Part shown: one piece after another, positions 44,426-52,293 of the stretch
Layout of the letters: each line of letters opens with the position of its first letter
Position numbering within the stretch: the first letter of the stretch is position 1
NCBI RefSeq assembly: GCF_006874585.1
Contig: NZ_CP029762.1
Span: 527,922 to 591,921 of the forward strand
Length of the DNA stretch: 64,000 nucleotides
Reading direction: 5' to 3'
From: Sphingomonas sp. IC081
GTDB lineage: Bacteria; Pseudomonadota; Alphaproteobacteria; Sphingomonadales; Sphingomonadaceae
The notes under the pieces: generated by a model
The model's database searches: none
Told to the model about the DNA's origin: nothing
The model's input: only the letters and a program-made list of their open reading frames with translations
Made by a program: the position numbers and the translations under genes

Positions 44426-44442
44426 GCCCCTTAAAAAGGGGC
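44426..44442. terminator. 7-bp hairpin upstream of the EF-hand gene
   Basis: GCCCCTT (44426-44432) pairs with AAGGGGC (44436-44442) across an AAA loop. It is a compact hairpin in the 208-base gap after the alcohol dehydrogenase, without a T run; it could end that transcript or sit in the leader of the EF-hand mRNA. Confidence 0.4.
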
Positions 44443-44490
44443 AAATTCCGCGGCCGACGGACCGGTTCTGACAAAGGAATGACCCTTTCT

Positions 44491-45264
44491 ATGCGCAAGG
44501 TCCTGCTAGGCGCCGTACTGCTTCTCGCCGCCGCGCCCGTATTCGCTCAAAGCGGCGGCATGGGCGGAATGGGCGATATGGGTGGCGGAATGGGTGGCGG
44601 AATGGGCGGGGGAATGGGTGGTGGCCCGGGCGGCGCCGGGGGGCCTCCCGGCGGCGGCGGCGGCCCCGCGAGGCCCAAGCCGATGAAGCCGATCAAGCGC
44701 GAGGAAATCGCCAAGGTCGTCACCGCGATGTTCCAGGAAGCCGACAGCAATCGCGACGGCATCGTCACCGTCGCGGAAGTGACCGCAATCGTCGACCAGC
44801 GCCGCGATGCGGCCGTGCGCGACCGCTTCGCGGCCATCGACACCGACCGCAACGGCAGCATCAGCCTCGCCGAATTCCAGACCTGGCAGCGCGCCATGGG
44901 GTCGCTGGCCAGTTCCGATGCCGCCGCCGCCGACACGTCCGGCCTCGCGGTCGTGAACGGCATCATGCCCAAGCTCGGCAAGGACGCCGAGGACCGCGTG
45001 CTCTCGCGCCTGATCGAGCCGATCAACGGCATGACGATCGCGCAGGCCAACACCAATTACGACGCCGGCGCCTCGCTGGAGGAACTGCTCGCGCTCGAAT
45101 ACAAGCGCTTCGATGCCGCCGACCTCGATCACGACGGCTTCCTCAGCGAAGACGAGGCACGCCGACTGGACGGCGGCCCCCGTGGTCGCCCCGGCGGCCC
45201 CGGCGGTCCTCCGCCGGGTGGCGGCGGCAAGCCGCCCGCCTGCCCGCCCGGCGAGAGCTGCTGA
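44491..45264 (+). CDS. Secreted Gly/Met-rich EF-hand protein
   Basis: 257 residues. Signal peptide (MRKVLLGAVLLLAAAPVFAQ), then a low-complexity run of GGM and GGG repeats (about residues 21-60). Then two canonical EF-hands (DSNRDGIVTVAE, DTDRNGSISLAE), a middle region, a third EF-hand (DLDHDGFLSEDE), and a Gly/Pro-rich tail ending in ACPPGESC. Likely a periplasmic or cell-surface calcium-binding protein. ATG 44491 gives AAAGGA spaced 12 bases and a clean signal peptide; ATG 44479 abuts the AAAGGA. Confidence 0.83.
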   Translation: MRKVLLGAVLLLAAAPVFAQSGGMGGMGDMGGGMGGGMGGGMGGGPGGAGGPPGGGGGPARPKPMKPIKREEIAKVVTAMFQEADSNRDGIVTVAEVTAIVDQRRDAAVRDRFAAIDTDRNGSISLAEFQTWQRAMGSLASSDAAAADTSGLAVVNGIMPKLGKDAEDRVLSRLIEPINGMTIAQANTNYDAGASLEELLALEYKRFDAADLDHDGFLSEDEARRLDGGPRGRPGGPGGPPPGGGGKPPACPPGESC

Positions 45265-45312
45265 CCCCGGAACCGCGCCGCCGGACACGGCGGCGCGGCC
45301 AGAACGGCCCAG

Positions 45313-46098
45313 TCAACCCGGCAAGCGCTCCGGTCGCAGGTTGTTCTGCACGTGACGCACGCCGATGACCGCCTCGGCGAGATCCTCCGCCCGGCGCTTG
45401 TCCGCCCTGTCGCCGACGGTTCCCTCCAGCGTCACTTCGCCGCCGATCACGGTCACCCGGACATGGCTGGCGTCGAGGCGACGGTCGGCCGTCAGCATGT
45501 CGTTGACGTCCTCGCGAATGCGCTCGTCCGGCCGGGTGTAGTCGCTCGGGCCGCGTCCCCGGTGATCGAGATCACGGCGATGCGCGGCGGCATCACTGCC
45601 GAACCAGCTGGCGATCTCGTCTCCCGCCCGGCGCAGGAAACCGCGATGCTCGCCATAGGCGCGCCAGCTGCCGTAATCGTGGTCGAGCCCCATCCAGTGC
45701 CCCATGGCGTAAGTCGGGCGGTAGCTGTCGCTGGGGTGCATGCCGCCGGTGATCGCACCGCCAAGCCCGCCCGGTGTCGCCGAAAAGTCGCGTCCGCCGT
45801 AATGCTCGCTGGTGAATTCCGAAAACGTGGCCCCGTTCGCCGCGTCGAAATGGTGCAAGGGATAGGAAGGCTCGGCGCCGGAAGGGGATTGGCCCGGCTG
45901 GGACGCCGAACCGGTTTCCGGCCGCTCCGGCTCGGCCTGTCGCGGCGCCGATCCCGGTTCCGAGTGACCGCCCGCCTGCCGTGACGGCCCCTCCTGCCAC
46001 TGCCGCGCCTGACGCGGCATCGCGCCGGCCTGCCCTTCCTGATAGCCGCCCGGCTTGCGGTCCCCGCCGACATTGCCGCCCAAGTCTCGCCTGTTCAT
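45313..46098 (-). CDS. BON domain protein with SWFGD-type region
   Basis: 261 residues. A Gln/Gly/Pro-rich N-terminus (about 1-75) is likely disordered. A middle section has HYGGRDFSATPGG and an SWFGD-like ASWFGSDAAAHRR motif. The C-terminal BON domain (about 190-258) has HVRVTVIGGEVTLEGTV and VIGVRHVQNNL. BON domains bind phospholipid or membranes; SWFGD-BON proteins are frequent in sphingomonads and stress-related gene sets, function unknown. No clear signal peptide. Stands alone. Confidence 0.82.
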   Translation of the reverse strand: MNRRDLGGNVGGDRKPGGYQEGQAGAMPRQARQWQEGPSRQAGGHSEPGSAPRQAEPERPETGSASQPGQSPSGAEPSYPLHHFDAANGATFSEFTSEHYGGRDFSATPGGLGGAITGGMHPSDSYRPTYAMGHWMGLDHDYGSWRAYGEHRGFLRRAGDEIASWFGSDAAAHRRDLDHRGRGPSDYTRPDERIREDVNDMLTADRRLDASHVRVTVIGGEVTLEGTVGDRADKRRAEDLAEAVIGVRHVQNNLRPERLPG

Positions 46099-46278
46099 CG
46101 CTGTTCTCCCGATGTTTCCGCGGTCTACGCGACGGGTTCGCGCAATCGGTCTGTTCGGGCCGGCGTGGACGCCATTTCGCGCTCCTCAGGACAAACGCGC
46201 AAGGCCCCGCGTTCTATCCCTCCCACGCGCTGCGCGGAGCGATTTTTTTTTGCGCGGGACGGCCCTCTAAGCCCCAGC

Positions 46279-46310
46279 AAAAAGGGCCGCCCCGGGGATC
46301 GGGGCGGCCC
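46279..46310 (-). terminator. Strong intrinsic terminator of the chemoreceptor gene
   Basis: GGGCCGCCCC (46284-46293) pairs perfectly with GGGGCGGCCC (46301-46310); on the minus strand the stem is followed by TTTTT (complement of 46279-46283), a textbook Rho-independent terminator about 100 bases after the chemoreceptor stop. A second perfect 11-bp hairpin without T run (46321-46331 with 46339-46349) precedes it. The rest of the 312-base gap includes a run of nine T at about 46242-46251, with no gene. Confidence 0.85.
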
Positions 46311-46410
46311 TTGGAAGATCATGGCCGGTCTTGCACCCAGACCGGCCATGGCGTGCGTGGCATCACAATCGTGGAGCGGTCGATCCGATGCGGCCGGATC
46401 GGAAAGCGCT

Positions 46411-48297
46411 CTAGAAGTCCATCCAGTCGTCGTCCTGGCCGGTGGCGAGCGCGACGGGCGCCGCCTTGCGGACCGGGGCGACCTGGCTGGTGGTGATCGC
46501 GGCCGGCACCGCGCGCGGCGCCGGAGCGGGCGCGGGCGCGGCGGCGCGCGGCTTGTAGCCGGCCACTTCGCCGCTCACCCGGAACATCGCCGCACGGTCG
46601 GCCAGCGCGGTCACCTCGCTGTTCAGGTTGCGCGCCGCGGCCGAGGTCTCCTCGACCATCGCCGCGTTCTGCTGGGTCGCCTGGTCCATCGTGCCGATCG
46701 CCGCGCTGATCTGGGTGATCGTCGAGGACTGCGCCTGGTTGTCGGTGGCGATGTTGCTGAGCAGCGAATGCACCTCGGAAACGTCGCCCGAGATGTTCTG
46801 CAACGCGCCGTCGACCCGCTGCACCGCTTCCACGGCGGTGCCGATGTCGGTCTGGGTCGCGGTGAGCTGTTCGCGGGCGCGCTTGGCTTCCTCTTCCGAG
46901 CGCATCGCCAGCGCCGAGACGAGGTCGGCCACGACCGCGAAACCGCGGCCCGCATCACCGGCCCGGCCCGCCTCGACGGCGGCGTTCATGGCGAGCACGC
47001 GGGTCTGGAAGGCGATCTTGTCGAGGCCCTCGATCACCGAGTCGATGCCCTTGGCGCTCTCGCTGACGCGGCCCATCGCCTGGACCGCCTCGTCGGCGAT
47101 CGAGCGGCCGGATTCGACCACGCCCATGGCGCCGTCGGCCCGCTCCACGGTGCGCCCCGCCGCCGAGGCGGTGGCGCGCAGGCGGCCGTCCATCTGGGTG
47201 ATCGCCGCCGAGGTTTCCTCGAGGCTCGCCGCATTGCTTTCGGTGCGGCGGGCCAGGTCTTCGGAGGCCTGGGCGATCTCGCTGGAGCCGGTGCGGATGG
47301 CGTGGGTGCTTTCGGTCACCGCGCCGATGAGGTCACGCAAGGCGCCGACGGCCGAGTTGAAGTTGGTCTTCAGTTCGGCATAGGCAGGCGGGAACTCGGC
47401 CTTGATCGACTGGGTGAGGTCCCCCTCGCTGATCGCCTGGAGGCTGGCGCGCAGCGTGGTGGTGACCACTTCCTGCTCCTGCGCATTGCGGGCGTCGATC
47501 TCGGCGCGCCCTTCGGCGGCAACGCGGAACTGCTCGACCGCCTCGGCGATCTCGCCGATCTCGTCGCCGCGTTCGCGGTAGGGCACCTCGACATGCCCGC
47601 CTTCGGCCAGCGAGGTGGTGACGCGCGAGATCCGGCCCATCGGCACCGCGACCGAGCGGTCGATCACCAGCCAGATCAGGACAATCACAGCCAGCCCCAT
47701 GCCGGCCAGAAATATGGCGAGATAGGTTGCCGTCGTGGCCGTGGCCTCCCCGGCCTCGGCCTGGCGCTTCGAGGCCTCCCGCGATTCCTTGAGCAGCTTC
47801 TCGGTCTGGTCGATCATCGCGTGCGAGGCGGCACGGGCATCGCCCTTGAGCAAGGCCATCGCGCCCGCCATGTCGCCGGCGGCACGGCGTTCGAACATCC
47901 GGTCGTTGGCATCGTTGAGCGCGGCGACCTTCTGGCTCAGGACTTCCGCATCGTCCTTGAAGCTGTCATCCGCAACCTGCTTGTATTCCTCGACCGACTT
48001 CGCCAGCGCGGCCCGCGTGGTTGCCAGCCGTTCGCGAATATCGGCCTCTTCCTGCTTCGTGCCGACTGCCGCGTAGTAGGTATAGACGATGATCCGGGTC
48101 TCTTTGACCTCGTCGATCACATCGGCCAGCGCCGACATGCCGGCGATGCCGTGTTCGACGTGGTTCTGGGCAATCGCATTGAGTTCGCGGGTCGAGAAAT
48201 AGCCGTTGAAGCCAACGGCGGCGAGCATGGCGGCAAGCAGCGAGAAAGCCGCGAGAAGCTTCCTGGGCAACCGCCAGTTGTCGAGAAATCCAAGCAT
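46411..48297 (-). CDS. Methyl-accepting chemotaxis protein
   Basis: 628 residues. Transmembrane 1 (about 10-32), a periplasmic four-helix ligand domain, transmembrane 2 (about 188-210), HAMP (VPMGRISRVTTSL region), and a long cytoplasmic coiled coil. The receptor tip is IAFQTRVLAMNAAVEAGRAG followed by FAVVADLVSALAMRS. This departs from the usual QTNLLALNA and VVADEVRALA: Asn becomes Arg, and Glu/Arg become Leu/Ser. The C-terminus DDDWMDF resembles the CheR-tethering pentapeptide (NWETF). ATG at 48297; upstream extension lacks similarity. No che operon nearby. Confidence 0.92.
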   Translation of the reverse strand: MLGFLDNWRLPRKLLAAFSLLAAMLAAVGFNGYFSTRELNAIAQNHVEHGIAGMSALADVIDEVKETRIIVYTYYAAVGTKQEEADIRERLATTRAALAKSVEEYKQVADDSFKDDAEVLSQKVAALNDANDRMFERRAAGDMAGAMALLKGDARAASHAMIDQTEKLLKESREASKRQAEAGEATATTATYLAIFLAGMGLAVIVLIWLVIDRSVAVPMGRISRVTTSLAEGGHVEVPYRERGDEIGEIAEAVEQFRVAAEGRAEIDARNAQEQEVVTTTLRASLQAISEGDLTQSIKAEFPPAYAELKTNFNSAVGALRDLIGAVTESTHAIRTGSSEIAQASEDLARRTESNAASLEETSAAITQMDGRLRATASAAGRTVERADGAMGVVESGRSIADEAVQAMGRVSESAKGIDSVIEGLDKIAFQTRVLAMNAAVEAGRAGDAGRGFAVVADLVSALAMRSEEEAKRAREQLTATQTDIGTAVEAVQRVDGALQNISGDVSEVHSLLSNIATDNQAQSSTITQISAAIGTMDQATQQNAAMVEETSAAARNLNSEVTALADRAAMFRVSGEVAGYKPRAAAPAPAPAPRAVPAAITTSQVAPVRKAAPVALATGQDDDWMDF

Positions 48298-48437
48298 GAG
48301 CAGTCCAATCGCACGGGAGGGGCGAGGCCGTTTCCGGCCAGGCTTTTCCGGCATTATAGGCGCAGCGGACGGTTCCCGGTCGGAGGCGCGGCAATCGAAT
48401 GCCACAAACTGTCACAAACGCGTCGGCCTCGCGGCTG

Positions 48438-49082
48438 TCACCCCTCGCCGTCAGGCTGGCGCGCGGGATGCGCAGCCTGCACGGCGGGAAGCGCGGCCAT
48501 GCGCGCGCCGATCGCCCGAAGCCGTGGATAAGGCGTCAGATCGACCCCGAAACGTTCGGCGGAATAGAGCTGCGGCACCAGATAGCAGTCGGCAAGGCTG
48601 GGACGGTCGCCGTGACACAGCCCCTCGCCATAGCGCCCCACCAGCACTTCGAGAGCCGAAAAACCCTCGGAAATCCAATGGGCAATCCAGCCATTTACCT
48701 GGCTTTCCGAGGCCGAGAAGTCGCTTCGCAGCTTTTGCAGGACGCGCAGGTTGTTGAGCGGATGGACGTCGCAGCCGATCAGCGCGGCCATTGCGCGAAC
48801 AGCGGCGCGCCCGTCCCTGTCGGGCGGGAGCAAGGGCGGCGCCGGCCAGCGCTCCTCGATCCATTCGAGGATCGCCGGGCTCTGCGTCAGCGTCAGCCCG
48901 TCCGCTTCGAGCACCGGCACCAGCCCTTGCGGGGCAAGGCGGCGGTAGGCCGGATCGTCCTGCGCGCCCTTGCGCAGATCATGCGTCACTTGGCGATACG
49001 TGATACCCTTAAGGCCCAGGGCGAGACGAACGCGGTAGGCCGCGCCCGAGCGCCAGTAGCCGTGCAGGCGCGGATCGCTCAC
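48438..49082 (-). CDS. maiA: Maleylacetoacetate isomerase
   Basis: 214 residues, zeta-class glutathione S-transferase fold. N-terminal GYWRSGAAYRVRLAL corresponds to the SSCSYRVRIAL active-site loop, though the usual Ser-Cys are Gly-Ala here. SLADCYLVPQLY is in the C-terminal domain. It isomerises maleylacetoacetate to fumarylacetoacetate. GTG start at 49082 overlaps the fahA stop (GTGA). Third gene of the hmgA-fahA-maiA operon. Confidence 0.88.
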   Translation of the reverse strand: MSDPRLHGYWRSGAAYRVRLALGLKGITYRQVTHDLRKGAQDDPAYRRLAPQGLVPVLEADGLTLTQSPAILEWIEERWPAPPLLPPDRDGRAAVRAMAALIGCDVHPLNNLRVLQKLRSDFSASESQVNGWIAHWISEGFSALEVLVGRYGEGLCHGDRPSLADCYLVPQLYSAERFGVDLTPYPRLRAIGARMAALPAVQAAHPARQPDGEG

Positions 49083-50371
49083 CGCGCCGGCTCGACAAGG
49101 GCCCGGCATTCGCCGAAGCCGATCGCGGCATACCCCTCGCGGCGGGCGCAGGCGCGCAGCACGATCTCGTCGCCATCCTCCAGGAAGGCACGCTCCTCAC
49201 CGCCGGGGAGGACAACTTTCACCTTGCCGCCCTGGGACAGCTCCATCAGGCTGCCATAGCCATCCGGCGTCGGCGCGGAAATCGTGCCGGTGCCGAGCAG
49301 GTCCCCCGGCGCCAGATTGCACCCGTTCGAGGCGTGGTGGGTGACGATCTGCTGCACGGTCCAGTACATGTTGCTCGCCGGGCCGCGCGACAGCCGGTGC
49401 GGCGCCAGCCCCGCCGCGCGCATGGCCGCCGTGGTGATGAAGACCTCCAGCTCCACCCCCAGCCCGCCCTGCGCCTGATCGGCCTCGTCCCACAGGTAAT
49501 CGAGCGGACGCGGATCGCCTTCGGGACGCGGCGGCTGTGCCTGCCGGAACGGGGCCAGCGCCTCGGCCGTGACCACCCAGGGCGAGATCGTCGACTGGAA
49601 GTTCTTGGCCAGGAACGGGCCCAGCGGAACGTATTCCCAGGCCTGGAAATCGCGCGCGGACCAGTCGTTGAGCAGGCAGAACCCGGCGATGTGATCGGCC
49701 GCTTCGCCGATCGGCACGGTTTCGCCCAGCGCATTGCCCGGCCCGATCCAGACGCCCAGTTCGAGTTCGTAATCGAGCCTTGCGCTGGGGCCGAACGTCG
49801 GCGCCGCGGCCTCGGGCGCCTTGCGCTGCCCGCAAGGCCGGCGCACCGGCACGCCCGAGGGGCGGATCGAGGAGGCGCGTCCATGATAGCCGATGGGCAC
49901 GTGCTTGTAGTTGGGCAGCAGCGGATTGTCCGGGCGGAACAGCTTGCCGATGTTGGTGGCGTGGTGGATGCCGACGTAGAAATCGGTGTAGTCGCCGATC
50001 GCCGCCGGCAGGTGCAGCGTGCACTCGCCGGCCGGATGGAGGTGCGGCGCGACACGCGCGCGCTGGCTTTCGTCGCACAGCAGGGCGCTCAGCGCGCGGC
50101 GCAGCGCGTGCCGGTCGGCCGCCGGCAGGGCAAACAGGCCATTGAGCGTGGCCGCGCCCAGGAGATCGCGCCCGACCGGCAGGAGATCGGCGATCCCGGC
50201 CAGATCGAGCACCCGCTCGCCGATGGCGACGCCCAGCCGCCGCCGCGCGTCGCCGTGCGAGAACACCCCGTAAGGCAGGTTCTGCACCGGGAATTCGCCA
50301 TGCCCCTGCGCCCCCTCGACCCAGCAGGTCAGGGCAGCGTCATGCGTCTCGTCGATCCGGGGGAAAGTCAC
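49079..50371 (-). CDS. fahA: Fumarylacetoacetase
   Basis: 430 residues. Characteristic active-site stretch DYTDFYVGIHHATNIGK and the YHGRASSI loop, plus metal ligands in YELELGVWIGPGNA and LLNDWSARDFQAWEY. It hydrolyses fumarylacetoacetate to fumarate and acetoacetate, the last step of tyrosine/homogentisate breakdown. Start overlaps the hmgA stop (ATGA), and its stop overlaps the maiA start. Confidence 0.95.
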   Translation of the reverse strand: MTFPRIDETHDAALTCWVEGAQGHGEFPVQNLPYGVFSHGDARRRLGVAIGERVLDLAGIADLLPVGRDLLGAATLNGLFALPAADRHALRRALSALLCDESQRARVAPHLHPAGECTLHLPAAIGDYTDFYVGIHHATNIGKLFRPDNPLLPNYKHVPIGYHGRASSIRPSGVPVRRPCGQRKAPEAAAPTFGPSARLDYELELGVWIGPGNALGETVPIGEAADHIAGFCLLNDWSARDFQAWEYVPLGPFLAKNFQSTISPWVVTAEALAPFRQAQPPRPEGDPRPLDYLWDEADQAQGGLGVELEVFITTAAMRAAGLAPHRLSRGPASNMYWTVQQIVTHHASNGCNLAPGDLLGTGTISAPTPDGYGSLMELSQGGKVKVVLPGGEERAFLEDGDEIVLRACARREGYAAIGFGECRALVEPAR

Positions 50372-51711
50372 GTGTTGTCATCTCCAGTGGCGCCGCTCGC
50401 CTGCGGCACTTGCGCCTTGCGGAAACCCGCCCAGCAGTCATCGTAATCGAGCTGGCACAGCGGGGTATCGAGCGCAAAACGGGTGGGCCGGAACATGTGT
50501 CGGCTCTCGAACATGAAGGCCATGGTATCCTCGATCCGGTGGGGCCGGAGGTCCGCGCCGACGGCCGCTTCATAACTCGCCCGATCGGGACCGTGGCCGG
50601 ACATGGCGTTGTGCAGCGAGGCTCCACCCGGCGCAAAACCGCCCGCCTTGGCATCGTAGCTGCCGTGGACGAGGCCCATGAACTCGCTCATCACGTTGCG
50701 GTGGAACCATGGCGGGCGGAACGTGTGCTCCGCCACCATCCAGCGCGGCGGAAAGATCACGAAATCGCAGTTGGCGGTTCCCGGCGTGTCCGAGGGCGAG
50801 GTCAGGACCGTGAAGATCGACGGATCGGGATGGTCGAAACTCACGGTGTTGATCGTGTTGAACGCGCCGAGATCGTAGCGATAGGGCGCAAGATTGCCGT
50901 GCCATGCCACGACGTCGAACGGCGAATGCGACAGCGTGGTTGTCCAGAGCGTGCCGCCGAACTTCTGGATGATCTCGAAGGGCGCGTCGTCGTCCTCGAA
51001 GGCGGCACGCGGCGTCTCGAAATCGCGCGGATTGGCAAGGCCGTTGGCGCCGATCGGGCCAAGATCCGGCAGGCGGAAGATCGCGCCGTAATTCTCGCAA
51101 GCATAACCCCGCGCGGCGCCATCGGGCAGTTCCACGCTGAACCGCACCCCGCGCGGGATGACCACGATCTGCCGGGGCACGGCCGCGATCACGCCCATTT
51201 CGGTGACGATGCGCAGGCGCCCTTGCTGCGGGACGATCAGCAATTCGCCATCGGCGCTGTAGAATGCGCGCCGCTCCATCGAGCGGTTGGCCGCATAGAG
51301 GTGCACGCCGATGCCGACGCCGGTTGCCGCATCGCCATTGCCGCATAGCGTCACCAGCCCATCGACAAAATCGGTCGGCTCCGCCGGGATCGGCAGCGGG
51401 TCCCAGCGCAGCCGATTGGGCGTCGGCGGCACCTCGCCGAACGGACCGGTACGCAGCAGCGTCTCGCGCGCATAGGGCCGATAGGCCGGGTGATGGGCCG
51501 CCGGGCGCAGGCGGTAGAGCCAGCTGCGCTGGTTGTCCTTGCGCGGCGCGGTGAAGGCAGTGCCGGACAATTGCTCGGCATAGAGGCCGTAGGGCACCTG
51601 CTGCGGCGAGTTCTGGCCTTGCGGCAAGGCACCCGCGACCGCCTCGGTCGCGAAGTGATTGGCAAAACCGGTCATCATGCCGCGATCGGGACCGGCCAGA
51701 GGCGCACGCAT
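50368..51711 (-). CDS. hmgA: Homogentisate 1,2-dioxygenase
   Basis: 447 residues, full length. N-terminal GFANHFATEAVAGALPQGQNSPQ region and the iron site in FHRNVMSEFMGLVHGSYD (Glu and His ligands) are diagnostic. It opens the ring of homogentisate with O2 to maleylacetoacetate. ATG 51711 has GGGAG 7 bases upstream; in-frame extension to 51771 crosses the MarR operator. First gene of the operon and divergent from a MarR regulator. Confidence 0.95.
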   Translation of the reverse strand: MRAPLAGPDRGMMTGFANHFATEAVAGALPQGQNSPQQVPYGLYAEQLSGTAFTAPRKDNQRSWLYRLRPAAHHPAYRPYARETLLRTGPFGEVPPTPNRLRWDPLPIPAEPTDFVDGLVTLCGNGDAATGVGIGVHLYAANRSMERRAFYSADGELLIVPQQGRLRIVTEMGVIAAVPRQIVVIPRGVRFSVELPDGAARGYACENYGAIFRLPDLGPIGANGLANPRDFETPRAAFEDDDAPFEIIQKFGGTLWTTTLSHSPFDVVAWHGNLAPYRYDLGAFNTINTVSFDHPDPSIFTVLTSPSDTPGTANCDFVIFPPRWMVAEHTFRPPWFHRNVMSEFMGLVHGSYDAKAGGFAPGGASLHNAMSGHGPDRASYEAAVGADLRPHRIEDTMAFMFESRHMFRPTRFALDTPLCQLDYDDCWAGFRKAQVPQASGATGDDNT

Positions 51712-51727
51712 CCGAGTCTCCCATCTG

Positions 51728-51778
51728 GTATCATTTGTTACCATCCTGCATGGTTGCGAGAATGGTGTCAAATGATAC
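51728..51778. promoter_or_regulatory. MarR operator between hmgA and its regulator
   Basis: A 17-base arm (51728-51744, GTATCATTTGTTACCAT) and its near-perfect inverse (51762-51778, ATGGTGTCAAATGATAC; 15 of 17) are separated by 17 bases. The arms lie 17 bases from the hmgA start and 9 bases from the MarR start, so a bound repressor would block both promoters. Confidence 0.75.
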
Positions 51779-51787
51779 TATCCGCGG

Positions 51788-52252
51788 ATGACGGACACGC
51801 CGCTCCAGCTCGACAGCTTCATTCCCTACCGCCTTTCCTATACCGCCGGGCTCGTCAGCGAATATGTCGCCGGGGCCTATCAGGCCTGGTTCCAGATCGG
51901 CATTCCGGAATGGCGGGTGCTATCCTGGGTGGCCCAGTCGGGCGAGATCACCCAGCAGTACATCTGCGCGCGCACCCGCATGGACAAGGTGACGGTGAGC
52001 CGCGCCGCCATCGCCCTGACCGCGCGCGGGCTGATCGCAAAACGCCGCAACCCGGGTGACAAACGCTCCCACTTGCTTGCGCTGACCGCCGATGGAAAGG
52101 ATCTCCATGCCCGCATCGCGCCGCGTGCGCTGGAACTGGAGAGCCGTATTCTCGCGCGGTTCGACCGGGCGCAGCTTGACGGCCTTGTGGCCATGCTGCG
52201 CGAGATCGACGCCGCCGTGCTCAGCCTCGGGGAGACCGGCATGGCGGGCTGA
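51788..52252 (+). CDS. MarR-family regulator of homogentisate catabolism
   Basis: 154 residues. Winged helix in QYICARTRMDKVTVSRAAIALTARGLI with the wing containing RRNPGDKRSHLLALT. Divergent from hmgA, with a large inverted repeat between them. HmgR of Pseudomonas is an IclR-type protein, so a MarR controller here is a lineage-specific choice inferred from position. Homogentisate or a related acid is a plausible effector. Confidence 0.87.
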   Translation: MTDTPLQLDSFIPYRLSYTAGLVSEYVAGAYQAWFQIGIPEWRVLSWVAQSGEITQQYICARTRMDKVTVSRAAIALTARGLIAKRRNPGDKRSHLLALTADGKDLHARIAPRALELESRILARFDRAQLDGLVAMLREIDAAVLSLGETGMAG

Positions 52253-52264
52253 ACGTCAGCGGGA

Positions 52265-52283
52265 GCGGGCCGGTGCCGCCCGC
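52265..52283. terminator. 6-bp hairpin between convergent MarR and SulP genes
   Basis: GCGGGC (52265-52270) pairs with GCCCGC (52278-52283) around a 7-base loop in the 41-base gap between the two stops. No T run; a weak bidirectional terminator at best. Confidence 0.35.
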
Positions 52284-52293
52284 AAGCACCCGC

